Source: Ignelater luminosus (taxonomy: Eukaryota; Arthropoda; Insecta; Coleoptera; Elateridae). Taken from it: 64,000 bases of DNA. The DNA lies in assembly GCA_011009095.1 (NCBI GenBank), contig VTPC01091055.1:323825-387824 (forward strand). The letters are read 5' to 3'. The translations under genes were made by a program, and so were the position numbers. Shown piece by piece: positions 25,825 to 36,600 of this stretch. How positions within the stretch are numbered: position 1 is the first letter of the stretch; each line of letters starts with the position of its first letter. The notes under the pieces are model-generated. The model was not told where the DNA came from. It did no database searches and saw only the letters and a program-made list of their open reading frames with translations.

Positions 25825-26286
25825 AGGGTTCCGTACCTTAAAAGGAAAAAACCGAACCCTTTTAGGACCACTTCGTTGTCCGTCTGTCTGTCTATCTGTG
25901 AAGACCCTTTTCTCAGGAACGCGTGGAGATATTAAGTTGAAATGAATATTAAATGTGTAGGTCTATGGTCGCTTGGAGCTCTAAGAAAATCAAGCTTCTA
26001 AGTCAACGCATTAAAAAAAATCCTAAAATCGTTAATTTGTAGTTAGAAATAGAAATATCACCTAAAATCGAAGTGTTAATTTCATATAATAAAGTAAAAA
26101 ATGATTTTACTTATTTGAATATAAAATCAGTTATAGAACATACATAACGATGTGTTTGATTTTTCATGGCCGATGAAAACTACAAAAATTTTCGAGACTC
26201 GATTCCAGTGATGGGCGAACTATTTACATACAAGTTTGTACGGAAACTTCGGTGCGCGCGTGACTCGCACTTGTCCGGTTTTTTTT
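25825..26286 (+). repeat. AGGGTTCCGTACC-type interspersed repeat
   Basis: It begins AGGGTTCCGTACC and includes CCGTCTGTCTGTC, CAGGAACGCGTGGAGATAT and CAAGCTTCTAAGTCAACGC. It ends CTCGCACTTGTCCGGTTTTT. From memory, this word order recurs in many insect genomes as a short non-coding repeat; I cannot assign a superfamily. It lies within the larger hAT element, just right of the nested MITE, and no target duplication was identified. Confidence 0.65.
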
Positions 26287-26785
26287 CAGTCACTAAGCCA
26301 GAAGCTGGCATAACGAGTCGACAATAGTAAATTAATATTTAGTTGTTAGGTAAACCGTGGAATAAAGTTTTATTCAGTGGAATAAAGTTTCCCTATTAAA
26401 TTTTATTAAATACAGTTCAGCCGTTTACTGCCACTTTAGCATTTATAGCACATGTTTATAGTACGTGTAATATTAGCACTGTTTGAAGGTGCCAAGTTTT
26501 TTTTTGACGTTTTACACACAAATATATGCTAAGAAAGGTATTAGGATACTCACTTACCTTACAGATATGAAATAAGTCACAAAACCTAGTGTTGAACACT
26601 ATAACCATAAATGTTATATCTTCTTAACTAGTAATACCTTGTTTAAAGTAAGCAAATAACTAGTTTTTCACTCACTTAGTAATAAAAGCAGTAAAATAAT
26701 CAATATTACGTTGTTGCCTGTGAAAGAAAGCAGGAGAGTGTGAATTTTGTGAACGAACGATGAATGAAACATTAAAGAATTAACG

Positions 26786-26856
26786 ACTCGGGGATTCCTC
26801 GAGTCTCGCACGCGATATCGCCTATGAAACAGAAAGAACTCGGGGATTCCCCGAGT
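26786..26856. repeat. Two subterminal near-palindromes of the hAT element
   Basis: ACTCGGGGATTCCTCGAGT (26786-26804) and ACTCGGGGATTCCCCGAGT (26838-26856) are two imperfect palindromes 52 bases apart. Each is followed by TCTCGC and a TATCGCCTA word. They lie about 170-240 bases from the right terminus. Repeated subterminal motifs are known transposase-binding sites in hAT elements, so these are candidates by position. Confidence 0.6.
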
Positions 26857-27031
26857 CTCGCGCTCGGTATCGCCTAACTTAGTGTTGCCAGACCAGTTTG
26901 CGACTCTGAATAATTACTACTCACGCATACGGAAATATATAGGAATAACTAAACTTTTAATAACATTGTTACCTACACAGACGCGAGGCCGTCGGCGGTC
27001 GCCGACGCCTAGCGCCGCCACTGGACATATT

Positions 27032-27681
27032 CAACTGTACATAGTAGCAAATACCTAAATAAATATATTGGAATTTATGAATGACATAACAGAGTACAGC
27101 AGGCTACATTAATCAGTATTTTCATTTTATTTAGAAATTTGTCGAGATGGTCGTGAGATGTTTAAGGGGTTGCATACATAGAAATTTAGGACTAAATTGC
27201 AACCAGAATAAACAAGGTTCTTATGTTTTGTTTGTTTTTAAAAGAACAATTTTAAATTGACTATAAACTTATTCAAACAATTAGAGAATGCTCTTCGTTA
27301 TGTAATATGCGATAAAACTCCGTTCACTTCTAGTCATTGAAAAGGTAATTAGAAAGTTTTTACCTTACAGGTGTGTCAATGGGATTTTTTGATCCTCAAG
27401 TTTTTTTACATTAACGCGTTGCAGCTCGAACCATGTAGCGATTACGGCCTACCACAAATCTCCATTTAACAAAAACCGGTACGAAGAGGGGTTTCCCCGG
27501 AACAACGACCACACTCAACAAGTTTCAATATAAAAAGACGATAAAAACGACGGTAAAATCACGGTGTCAGAATAAAAGGAGACTTCCATACGGTAATGCA
27601 AAGGTGGGAGGAAAATTGTTCCTAAGTTCGCTGAAGCGTTACCATATCACGATATCAAGAGTAACTATACTAATGTACATG
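27032..27681. other. Non-coding, nothing recognised
   Basis: AT-rich left part and a GC-richer patch at about 27410-27600. No domain or paired ends were seen. Confidence 0.45.
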
Positions 27682-28248
27682 CAGGGCTTTCATTTGAAAA
27701 CTTCCCATCTTGAATAACTTTAATTAATAGAATTATCAAAAATCTCTGAAACAAGTCGATTTTGTTTTGGAGGGTGACATTTAATAACCTATTCTAATCA
27801 GCTGGGAAACTCTCACCGTCCCCCCCCCCAACCACCCTCACCCTAGAATTTTAAATGGCACTACACCGTGTGATATATCATTTTTAAGGGTATAAGATTC
27901 TCAATCTTTTACATTAAAGAGAATTAAAACTGATCGTGGCGTTCGTGAACTAGAGGTAAGAATGTATTTAATTCAGCCAATACATTTCTGTCTCTAGTTC
28001 ACGAACGGATGGGCCGATCTTAATTTTCTTTGATGTAAAAGATTGAGAATTTTATATTCTTTAAAATGATGTATCACACATGGGGTAGTGCTATTTAAAA
28101 TTTTGGGGAGGGTGAAAGCTTCCCAGCTGATTAGAGTAGGTTATTAAATGTCCCCCTCCAAAACAAGATCGACGTGTTTCAGCGATTTTTGATAACTCTA
28201 CTAATTAAAGAGTTATTCAAGGTGGGAAGTTTTCAAATGTAAGCCCTG
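27682..28248. mobile_element. Fold-back MITE, near-complete palindrome
   Basis: The 567-bp element starts CAGGGCTTTCATTTGAAAAC and ends with its inverse (right end read inward: CAGGGCTTACATTTGAAAAC). The arms, about 27682-27960 and 27985-28248, pair along nearly their whole length, leaving a short loop. The right flank is TA and the left flank TG, consistent with a mutated TA target of Tc1/mariner-type elements. The left arm has a C run (27820-27830) where the right arm has few G. No coding capacity. A transcript would form a long hairpin. Confidence 0.9.
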
Positions 28249-29354
28249 TATGTTAACTGTCAAGTTTGCTGGCCAGGCTGTTCGGACTGGTGATGACGAA
28301 TACCTCCTGGTGCAAGAATCTTGACGGAATGAATAAATAAAGCAATAAATTACCTCCAGATTTCACTTGTGCGGAATTATCAATTAAATTCCTTCAGTTT
28401 TATATCAGTTAAATTCTTGAACGGAGCTAGTATTATTAAAGATAAGAGGTAACATGCTGACGACCAAGAAATTAAGATAATAAATTTGTTGGAGTTCGTT
28501 GTGGGTAATTTGATCAGTAACAACTGCACTCTAAGATGTATTTTCTGTGAAAGATTCCTACAATAAGCTTTGAAGAGAATACGATAATAGGCGATAAACA
28601 AAATCTCTTCTGCAACAAAAACACCCATGCTCACGATAGTTTAACTGACCGTCGGAGAGGGCTCCCAAACGGGAGATCCCTTCTCGACTCAGTAAGGCAG
28701 CAACTAAAGAAACTCTCTTGAAAATAGCTGGGTTGCAAATGGTTACACGCCTCTAAACGGTCAACGGACTATATTATTTCAAATGCCGTATCAGGATGTT
28801 CTCACCCTACTGGAAGCAATAGATTGCCTGCGTCTTGACAGGTTAACAAGTATCTACAATAGAAATTCAATTCATTTACCATTTAAAAATATTTCCTAAA
28901 AAAATGTCAGATTATAAAAAATAAATTGACACTAAGGTACACATTACCCCGTCTAGACAGTACGACACTTATTGAAATTTGTTATGTCTCAACTGTTACA
29001 AATAAGAAGAGAAATTGTATTTCGAAGACAAATTTATCTCGAGAATAGAATTACCAACGCTACTTTGTGTTTGCTTTTAAGATAAAGTTTTTAATATGGA
29101 AACGATATTTTGTCATACCGACAACTTAACTATAACTATAAGCGGCTACATACGAAGTGTGCTTATGAAGATATTACTGTAATAAACGGAGCGCAATTTA
29201 TTAATAAAATGTGACGAAAATGCCATTTATTTATCAAAATGCTCTCCTTAACAACAGAGTCCTAATATCTCAAAATAACACAACAATCGGTTTTTTAAAA
29301 ACAAAATGATGTCTTAGGTTATCCTTAATGTATGTATTATGTAAACCACGTATA
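28249..29354. other. Non-coding, nothing recognised
   Basis: No domain or paired element ends. An inverted word pair CTCCCAAACGGGAGA is visible at about 28662-28676. Confidence 0.45.
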
Positions 29355-30342
29355 CAGTGTGTCCAAGATAAGGATGCACAGCATGGGGATCTTGGAAACG
29401 GTAAGAGACACAGCATCGGTTAAATGGGATGAAAGTTGACTATTTATAGGACTTTTTTGTTGGCGTTTGCAAAATCTAGATATCTTGGATAGTTTCAGAG
29501 ATATTTAAAAAGAAGTAGATTTGTGGATTTTCGTTATTATTATTTCTTTCCTTTATTTGAAGAGATATTGGAAAACTAAAACCACTTTTCCATTACCACT
29601 TTTTGTTCTCTATCAAAATACGCTAACAAAATTCCTGTACAACGTTTCGGTTTTGAGTAACCATCATCAACCTCATTTTTTTAAATTGTTTTGGATAGCT
29701 CTTGTTGTTACGATTCTAATGATGTAAACATGGTAGGGTTATTTTGGTTTCGATTTTTTTGTGTTAAATGCTGCTGTGACCAACTGTAATAATTGCTGTT
29801 CATCTTCAAAATTTTGGTTGAGCACATGATTCTTGACATAACCCCAGAGGAAAGAAATCTAACGGTGTTAGATCAGGTGATCGTGCAGGCCAGGGTACTG
29901 CAGAATGCATTAATTTATAGCGTAAGAAATCAAAATAATCCTATCATGTTTACATGGTTAGAATCGTGACAACAAGAGCTATCCAAAACAATTTTCAATT
30001 GTCTTTCTGCCTACTTAAAAAAATGAGGTTGGTGGTGCTTACTCGAAACCGAAACGTTGTACAGGAATTTTGTTAGTGTATTTTAATAGAGAACAAAAAG
30101 TGGCAATGGGAAAGTGGTTTTAGTTTTCCGATATCTCTTCAAATAAATAAAAAAAAATAATTACGAAAATCGAGAAATCTACTTTTTTTTCAATATCTCT
30201 GAAACTATCCAAGATTTCTAGATTTTGCAAATTCCAACAAAAAGGTCGTATAAATAGCCAACTTTCATCCCATTTAACCGATGCTGTGTCTCTTACCGTT
30301 TCCAAGATCCCCATGCTGTGCATCCTTATCTTGGACACACTG
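29355..30342. mobile_element. Fold-back mariner derivative with ~400-bp inverted arms
   Basis: The element starts CAGTGTGTCCAAGATAAGG and ends with its inverse, with TA on both sides (29353-29354 and 30343-30344). The left arm, about 29355-29752, and right arm, about 29926-30342, pair for roughly 400 bases with scattered mismatches. The loop contains a transposase fragment on the minus strand (listed separately). This looks like a non-autonomous derivative formed when a mariner-family element gained very long inverted repeats. Confidence 0.9.
29765..29892 (-). pseudogene. Mariner (rosa-like) transposase C-terminal fragment in the fold-back loop
   Basis: On the minus strand the loop encodes WPARSPDLTPLDFF and, after a small frame shift, LWGYVKNHVLNQNFEDEQ. 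These are the last catalytic-Asp block (SPDLxPLDFFLWGY) and following residues of insect mariner-like transposases of the type seen at 63.4 kb. Only about 43 codons remain and the rest of the enzyme is absent. This identifies the parent of the fold-back element as a Tc1/mariner-superfamily transposon. Confidence 0.8.
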
Positions 30343-32465
30343 TATATGTGCCATCCGGGAGGCATTTAAAGGAAATTAAAGGAATAGTTCACTTTCTGAT
30401 GCGATGATACAAAAATATCTTTGTGCGCTACATTTACATCGTATTCAGGTTTAGGATTTTAACCTGTAAACTACTGATAACGGAATAGACTCTTCTGTAC
30501 TACAGGAACTGTTTGCGTTTAACATTATATTGCTGACATTGGTTAATAGAGGATTTAGTACCAAATTTGAATCTTTTTTCCTAGCTTAGTTATGAAAGAA
30601 CTCGACTTGAGTGGGACACCTTGTATATAACCTACAAGATGAGTATAAATAGAAATATTTGACATAGCAATGTCAAAACGTGTTAATTATTAATGTTCAA
30701 TTTAATTAAAATTTAAAATTTGTGCGGTATTTACAGATGATGATTGATTGTTTCTTTGTATTTACATAAATATCAGTAACAGATTGCCAACACAACACTT
30801 GTTTCCTTTCACTTCATCTCATTATTCTTTTGAAATTTAAAACTACAAAAACATGTCTTCAATTTATTACGTACTCGCGATATTACCATTATTTATAATG
30901 GCAAAACAAATGTTCTCAAAGCTTTTTTTGCTATCCTTAGAATCAAATATGTCTAGGTGTGGTAAATAGTACAACACAAATTTCACACACAGATCAAGTT
31001 TTATATTTTATGTTCATTGCAGTTTTCCACGATTGCATGTTATACAGAAATATGTTTTACTACCACTTGCTACTTTTTATTATTATTATTATTTATGTTA
31101 TTTAAGAAGTGGTCTAGCTAGTATACTCGACTAATAACACCATGTATTACGCACTACCACGTTATTATAAGACCTAACTATCTCATTACCACCTTAGACG
31201 TGTTATTAAGACTTAGCACACTATAATACGTTTTAGGATTTCATATTGTTATTTCCCTTGCATCCCTAACCATTAGTCAAACAAAGCTACTCGTATAACC
31301 GTTAAATCTCCAAAAATAATCCCAAGGAAGGGGCGAGGGCTGGAGCACAACACAAACAGGTTTCTTCAGCGGCTTTTATCCACCAAGGAGGTACTGCCGT
31401 ACCGCGTTGTGTTTTCTTCTTGCCTTTTTTTTTTCTTCCATTGTATAACAAACGTTTCTAGAAAGACAATCGACCGAGCGCAAAGATGTCTGTTTTGACT
31501 ACTGCATACAGGTGCTTTGGACTCGCATGCTATTCTCAAATATTCATTATGCATGCAATAATGCTTTGGGAAAAACTATTCAAAATATGCGCGCTCTAAT
31601 ATATTTTTTCGAAAAAGAATTCCTCTTAAAATTACACACTCACACGCTACCGTCATTATTAAATACCATAACCTTAATTACTTTCGTAATTAGTTGCATT
31701 TCAGATCAATTTATTTTTTGACGGAACAAATTTTTATTGAGGAGATTAAAATTAGGATCGAGTCGAATAACTGGTTTCGGCGCGGGAAATGATAATAATT
31801 CTGATTGTAAATTGTTATCTATTAATTGAGTTAAAAGGATATTTTATTGACGGCTTTTCTGTAAAATGTGTAAATTTGAACATTTTAAGGAACAAATTAA
31901 AATGTTTTACATTTTTATTCTGTTCTCACAATTAAAGTTTTCATTGCTGATTGCTATTCGAGGTAAATTTATTTAAGACTCAATGAAGAAAGCAGGGTCG
32001 GTGCTAGGGCGATCTTGTTTTGTTCACACTGAAGCGCTTACGAGTAGCTGCTTCATTTGCTCGTTGTTGCACAGGTACTGTTTTTAGACAATCGGTGACA
32101 CAACGCTAATCGTACAAAAGTATGCCTAGAATTTCCAAAACTGTTAGGTTGCAAATTGAATTGACTTATAGAAATGGGTTTTCATAGTGCTATTAAATAT
32201 TTGGAAATTCTACAAAGTACGCTGAGAATCCAGACCAAACGCTGGAAATCTACTTTAAACACTCGAAGACAATAAATTACCAACAGATTATTAGTTCGAA
32301 ATTAAAGATTACGTCATGGCACTCGAAACGCAGAGAAATCTACAGATAATCCGTGGCACTTCTGATTTTACAAAATGTACGTTTAAAATTTTCAGAACTG
32401 TTAGGTTGCAAACCGAATTTAAGGTATAACGTAACCTTGCGTTGTAATATACTTACTCTACAATT
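30343..32465. other. AT-rich non-coding stretch with a short direct repeat
   Basis: No gene recognised. Microsatellite (TTA)n at about 31077-31094. Near 32115-32165 and 32371-32422 the sequence repeats (ACTGTTAGGTTGCAAA in both), about 255 bases apart. The first copy opens with ATGCCTAGAATTTCC, which could be the start of a decayed transposon gene, but no domain is recognisable. Confidence 0.45.
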
Positions 32466-34768
32466 TTTTTATGTTTATCATTCAACTCGGCGATATGAAT
32501 GCGCAAATTGGCAGTGACAACCGAGAACTGGAGTCTGTGATGGACGAATCGGCGCTAGAGACGATGACGGATAAAGGTGAAATCTACACAAACTTTTGTC
32601 AAGAGCATGAACTTGTAATTGGTGGCTATTTATTTCCACGCCGCAAAAACAACAAAGTAACCTGGTTATCACCTGATGGATTCGCCGAAAACTAAATTGA
32701 TCACATCAGCATCTCTAAAAGATTTAAAAGCTCACTGCTTGACGTTCGGAACAAACAAAGTACCGACATTGCAGAGTGTTAAGATTTTGAGATTAAAGCT
32801 GCATTTGTTTCCGAGCTAAGGCCCAACTTAGCATTGCCTCAAAGAGCCCATGCTGATATCAATGGCCAGTGGAACCACGTTAAATCTGCTTTTCTTGGAG
32901 CTAGCGACAACATTCTGGGAACTGTGAACGCCCAACGAAAGGAATGGATTGCTGAGGCTACGTAGAGCGTCATTAATGAAAGAAAAGATGCCAAGGCTGC
33001 TATGAACGCTGCAAGAACTAGATCTACCAAGAAATATGCCACTGGGAGGTGATTGCAAAAAGCAAAAGAAGTTAAGAAACTCTGCAAGCGTGATAAACAA
33101 CGGTGAATAAACAATCTTGCTACTGAAACAGAAAAAGCCGCAAGAAGGAATGACACCCGCCATTTCTTTTGAATTATTATATTTTCAATCAAGGATAAAA
33201 CTGGCAGACTGCTGACAAGTCAAGAAGAGCAAATTCGTCAATAGTTCGAACACTTTAAGGACCTTTTCATCATAACATCTGATTCTCCAGCGACCAATTT
33301 TGAGTATCGTTCTTAGGTTGCGAGAATTCAAAGAATTACTTCAAATGCGTCTACCATTGACGAAACTGAGACAGCCATTCGTAGCATTTAGATAAATAAG
33401 TTACCAGAAATCGACCAAATAATAGTCAAGATGCTTAAGTCGGATTCCACATTGTCAGTGCTAGCACTACAACCTATCTTCTCAAAGATTTGGGAAAATT
33501 AGCCTTTTCTGGAAAACTGGCTTTAAAGTATACTCTTTAAAATCCCCAAGAAAGGTGACTTAATTCTGTGTGTTAACTGGGGGGGATATCATGCTACATT
33601 GTGTTCCCGTGAAGGTGCTCTGCTAGGTACTGCTCAGCCACATTGATAAGAAGGTCGACTCTACGCTGAGAGAGAACCAAACGGACTTTCGAGCAGGCCG
33701 CTCTTGCACAGGTCCTAGCAATACTCTCTGTATCATCGCCGAACAAGTGAACAAACAAACAAACTGCTAAACTTAGTCAAAGCACAGTATAACAACTTTA
33801 AGTGTCGTGTTCTGCACAATGGCGGTTTGTCAGAGCCGATATCATACAATAGTGGGCTTAGACAAGGGTGTATCCTCTCTTCGTTGCTGTTCCTGATAGT
33901 GCTAGATGAAGTTCTTACGGTTACTCTACAGGACAATAAAATGGGAATCTAATGGTCATTACGGTCGAACGAGCACTTTGAGGACCTTGATTTTGCTGAC
34001 TATCTTGCCCTACTTTCGACAAGGCGCGGTGATAGTCAAGAAAAACTTGATGCGTTGGATGCTAACGCAAAAATATTGGGCTTAAACATCAACGTCAGCA
34101 AAACAAAACGTATGACTATCGAGATTAAACAGAGCAACGTTCACCCTAGGAGGTAACCCTATTGAGAGTGTCGATAGTTTCACTTATCTTGGCAGCCAAA
34201 TAACACCAAATGGCGGCGCGAGGAAGGACGTGGAACTTTGCATCAGGAAGGCGCAGTATGCATATGCCCAACTCAACAACATTTGGCGCTCGAATCACCT
34301 CAGCCTGAAAACCAAGCTGCATGTGTTTAACGCATGTGTTAAATCTGTGCTTGCATATGGTTGTGAGACTTGGTTAGTGGTCAATATTGTTACAAGAAAG
34401 CTTCAATTATTTATGAACCGGTGTTTGAGAAGAATTTGCAAGATATATTGGCCAAACGTCATCTCTAACCACAATCATTACCAAACGTGTCAGCAAGAAC
34501 CGATGGACATTCAAATCTGTCGAACAAAATGAGGCTAGGTCAGTCACACTCTCCGTCGAGGAGCCAGCACAATAAGGTTCGAGGCGCTGCGGTGCACCCA
34601 GAAGGACATGGAGGAGGAGTCTTAAGAACGAGATCGAAAGATTAAATGGAAGCTACACCTGGAGGAGGGTCGAAACAATGATTGAAGATAGAAGACTATG
34701 GAAAGAAATTATTGTTACCTTATGTGAGTTGTAATATCACGAAGAAGAAATAAAAAGAAGAAGAGTAA
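32466..34768 (+). mobile_element. RTE-like LINE, 5'-truncated and decayed
   Basis: Non-LTR retrotransposon ORF2 remnant. The left part is the second half of an apurinic-like endonuclease: QLGDMNAQIGSDN, then VIGGYLFP, KVTWLSPDG and IDHISISKRF. A spacer and a reverse transcriptase follow: IPKKGDL..CVNW, ENQTDFRAGRSCTG, GLRQGCILSSLLFLIVLDEVL and LDFADYLALLS. Then come FTYLGSQITPNGG and a C-terminal LAYGCETWLV..LQLFMNRCLRRI. The catalytic FADD box reads FADY (33991-34002). The segment with the first RT aspartate is missing near 33765. Several stops and frame shifts occur. The 3' end is a GAAGAAGAAAT short repeat at about 34740-34765, a type of tail seen in the RTE clade. Confidence 0.85.
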
Positions 34769-35330
34769 TTTTTTTTAATTAGTCCAACTACACCCAGCAG
34801 TGGCCTTAAGCGTAGGTAATTACCGTGCTCCACTAAAACAATGTGAGCTCGCACACAGCTCAAAGCACAATTGAGTTTTTGGAACAGTAAAACATTGAAT
34901 TATTAGATCATCTTCTGTACAGTCCCAAATATCAAGAATGGACTGCATGATCAACGGTTCCAGTCGCCGGAAGAGGCTGTCGCTACCTTCAAAATGACAA
35001 TTTTGACTGATCCAACTAAAGACTGAAATAACTGCTTTAACAGTTGGTTTAAACGAATGCAAAAGTATATCAATCTTTGTGGAGGATACTTTGAAAACCA
35101 ATAAAGCACTTTAAGTCGATCTACTGTTTACTTTTATGGCTATATGCAACACTAAAAGAACAGTCCTCGTGCTTTATCGTAATGGTTTACACCCACACAG
35201 CTGCAATATATAAAAAAACCTCAAATCTCAGAAGCAGAAAGAACGTTAGAAAGTTAGTCGTGAAGTTCGGAGTCGGTTTGTCGAGGCAAGAGGTTTTTGT
35301 GGGGACCAATTAATGCTTCTAGTCAATATA
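34769..35330. other. Unexplained gap between LINE and Tc1 element
   Basis: A 93-residue minus frame (34820-35101) lies here without a family signature. The sequence at 35205-35300 has a TATATAAAAAAACC word followed by a GA-rich stretch, which resembles a promoter, but nothing supports a gene. Confidence 0.35.
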
Positions 35331-36600
35331 CACTTAACCGCAAAATTAATGCACCACTTTAACTTTTGGTTTTATTTCGAAAAATATTATGTATTTTCCG
35401 ATTCATTAATATCAGTTACAATAATTTGTTTATTATTACGCCTTTTGTAGGTTTTTGTCTGTCTTTTTTATTTAATTTCGAAATCATAGCAGCTTTTTAT
35501 AAGGAGTATGTTTTTCAAGTAGGTAAACCTCACTTTAAAATAAAAGTAGGCATTGTTTTTCAATTGTGAACTGTCATTCCTGCAAAACATCTGTTCGCTA
35601 TGGAACGTGCTAGACGAAATTTAAATCGTGATGAACATGTTCAAACTGTAACTTTGTCCAATGAAGGATTAACAAATCGCGAACTTGCTAAAAGGTTTGG
35701 CATGTCTCATACAACGGCCGGTAGGGTTCTGCAGAGGTTTGTAGAGACCAGTCACTACGCTAGATGACGTGACCAAGGCAGGCCACGAGCTGTAAATGCC
35801 GTGAAGGACCTATTCTTTGAGCTTCGAGCACTTAGGGAACGGTTCACTACTGGACGAAGTCTCAAAATACAACTAAGTAAGGTTCATGGCACTTCTGTTA
35901 GCCAAGAGGCCATAAGAAGAAGACTTCATGTTCAAAATTCACGATCTTGGGCAGCAGCTACTGGTCCCAGATTATCTGCAAACCATCGAAGAAATAGATT
36001 GGCATATGAATTGGAAAATCCATGATTTGGAGCAGGTGTTATTTACAGATGAGTCAAAGCTTTGCCTTGTAAGTTCTGATCGCCGTCCAAGAGTATACAG
36101 AAGGCCAAACGAAAGACATTCCGCTTGTAGCATTCGCGAAACCACATTATATGGAGTGGAATATAATTAACAGCTCACACGGAGTTTTTTATTGTTAATG
36201 GCGGACGTATGACTTCTGAACGATACATAACAAACATTTTAGGATTTTTTGTGGTAGCTTTTGCACGTTACATTGGGGATGGATTCGTTCTTATGTACAA
36301 TAATGCTAGCCAACATGCGGCACATATTGTTACTGAATATTTAAATTATGTTAATATTCAAGTCCTGGAGTGGCCAGCCTGTAGTCCAGACCCGAATCCA
36401 ATCGAGAATCTGTGGGTCATAATGGGACGCAGGGTTAGAAGTCAACTTCTACTACCTAACAGCTTAGACAAGCTGCGACAAAGTCTTATCCGCGTATGGG
36501 AAGATATACCCCAAGAAACGATCAGATCTCTAATTGAAAGTATGCCACGGCGATGTCAGGCTGCAATAACATCCAGAGGTGGCAACACTAGTTATTAATA
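35331..36600 (+). mobile_element. Tc1-like transposon, left end only
   Basis: The coding region at 35600-36598 is a Tc1-family transposase. Upstream, a TA (35329-35330) is followed by CACTTAACCGCAAAATTAAT at 35331, a candidate left terminus. No inverted partner was found right of the gene, so the right end is probably lost. The boundaries are therefore tentative; the family call rests on the protein. Confidence 0.65.
35600..36598 (+). pseudogene. Tc1 transposase (DD34E type), disrupted
   Basis: Starts MERARRNLNRDEHVQ at 35600 with a helix-turn-helix (LTNRELAKRFGMSHTTAGRVL), but TGA interrupts at 35765. The second helix-turn-helix region follows (QEAIRRRLHVQN). After a frame shift near 36020 comes LFTDESKLCLVSSDRRPRVY with the first catalytic Asp. 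After another near 36165 comes FVLMYNNASQHAAHIV, where the usual QDNA is YNNA, so the second Asp is Asn. The final block is CSPDPNPIENLW with the catalytic Glu, 34 residues from that position, as in Tc1. About 330 codons, the normal family length. Inactive. Confidence 0.92.

Larger units (their letters stand above)
23472..27023 (-). mobile_element. hAT DNA transposon with perfect 8-bp target duplication
   Basis: Left end CAGTGGCGGCGCCAG (23472) and right end CTAGCGCCGCCACTG (27023) are inverted repeats matching at 14 of 15 positions. Both are flanked by the identical 8-mer GACATATT (23464-23471 and 27024-27031), the hAT-type target duplication. The 3552-bp element carries a transposase-like gene on the minus strand in its left half. 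Its right half is non-coding and contains two inserted repeats (25445-25772 and 25825-26286) and two subterminal near-palindromes. The perfect target duplication and near-matching ends suggest a fairly recent insertion, although the transposase is defective. It could only move if supplied with enzyme in trans. Confidence 0.93.

Noticed and set aside
34820-35101. 93-residue minus frame as a small gene
   Set aside because: No family signature, no clear promoter or splice signals; position between two dead elements gives no support.
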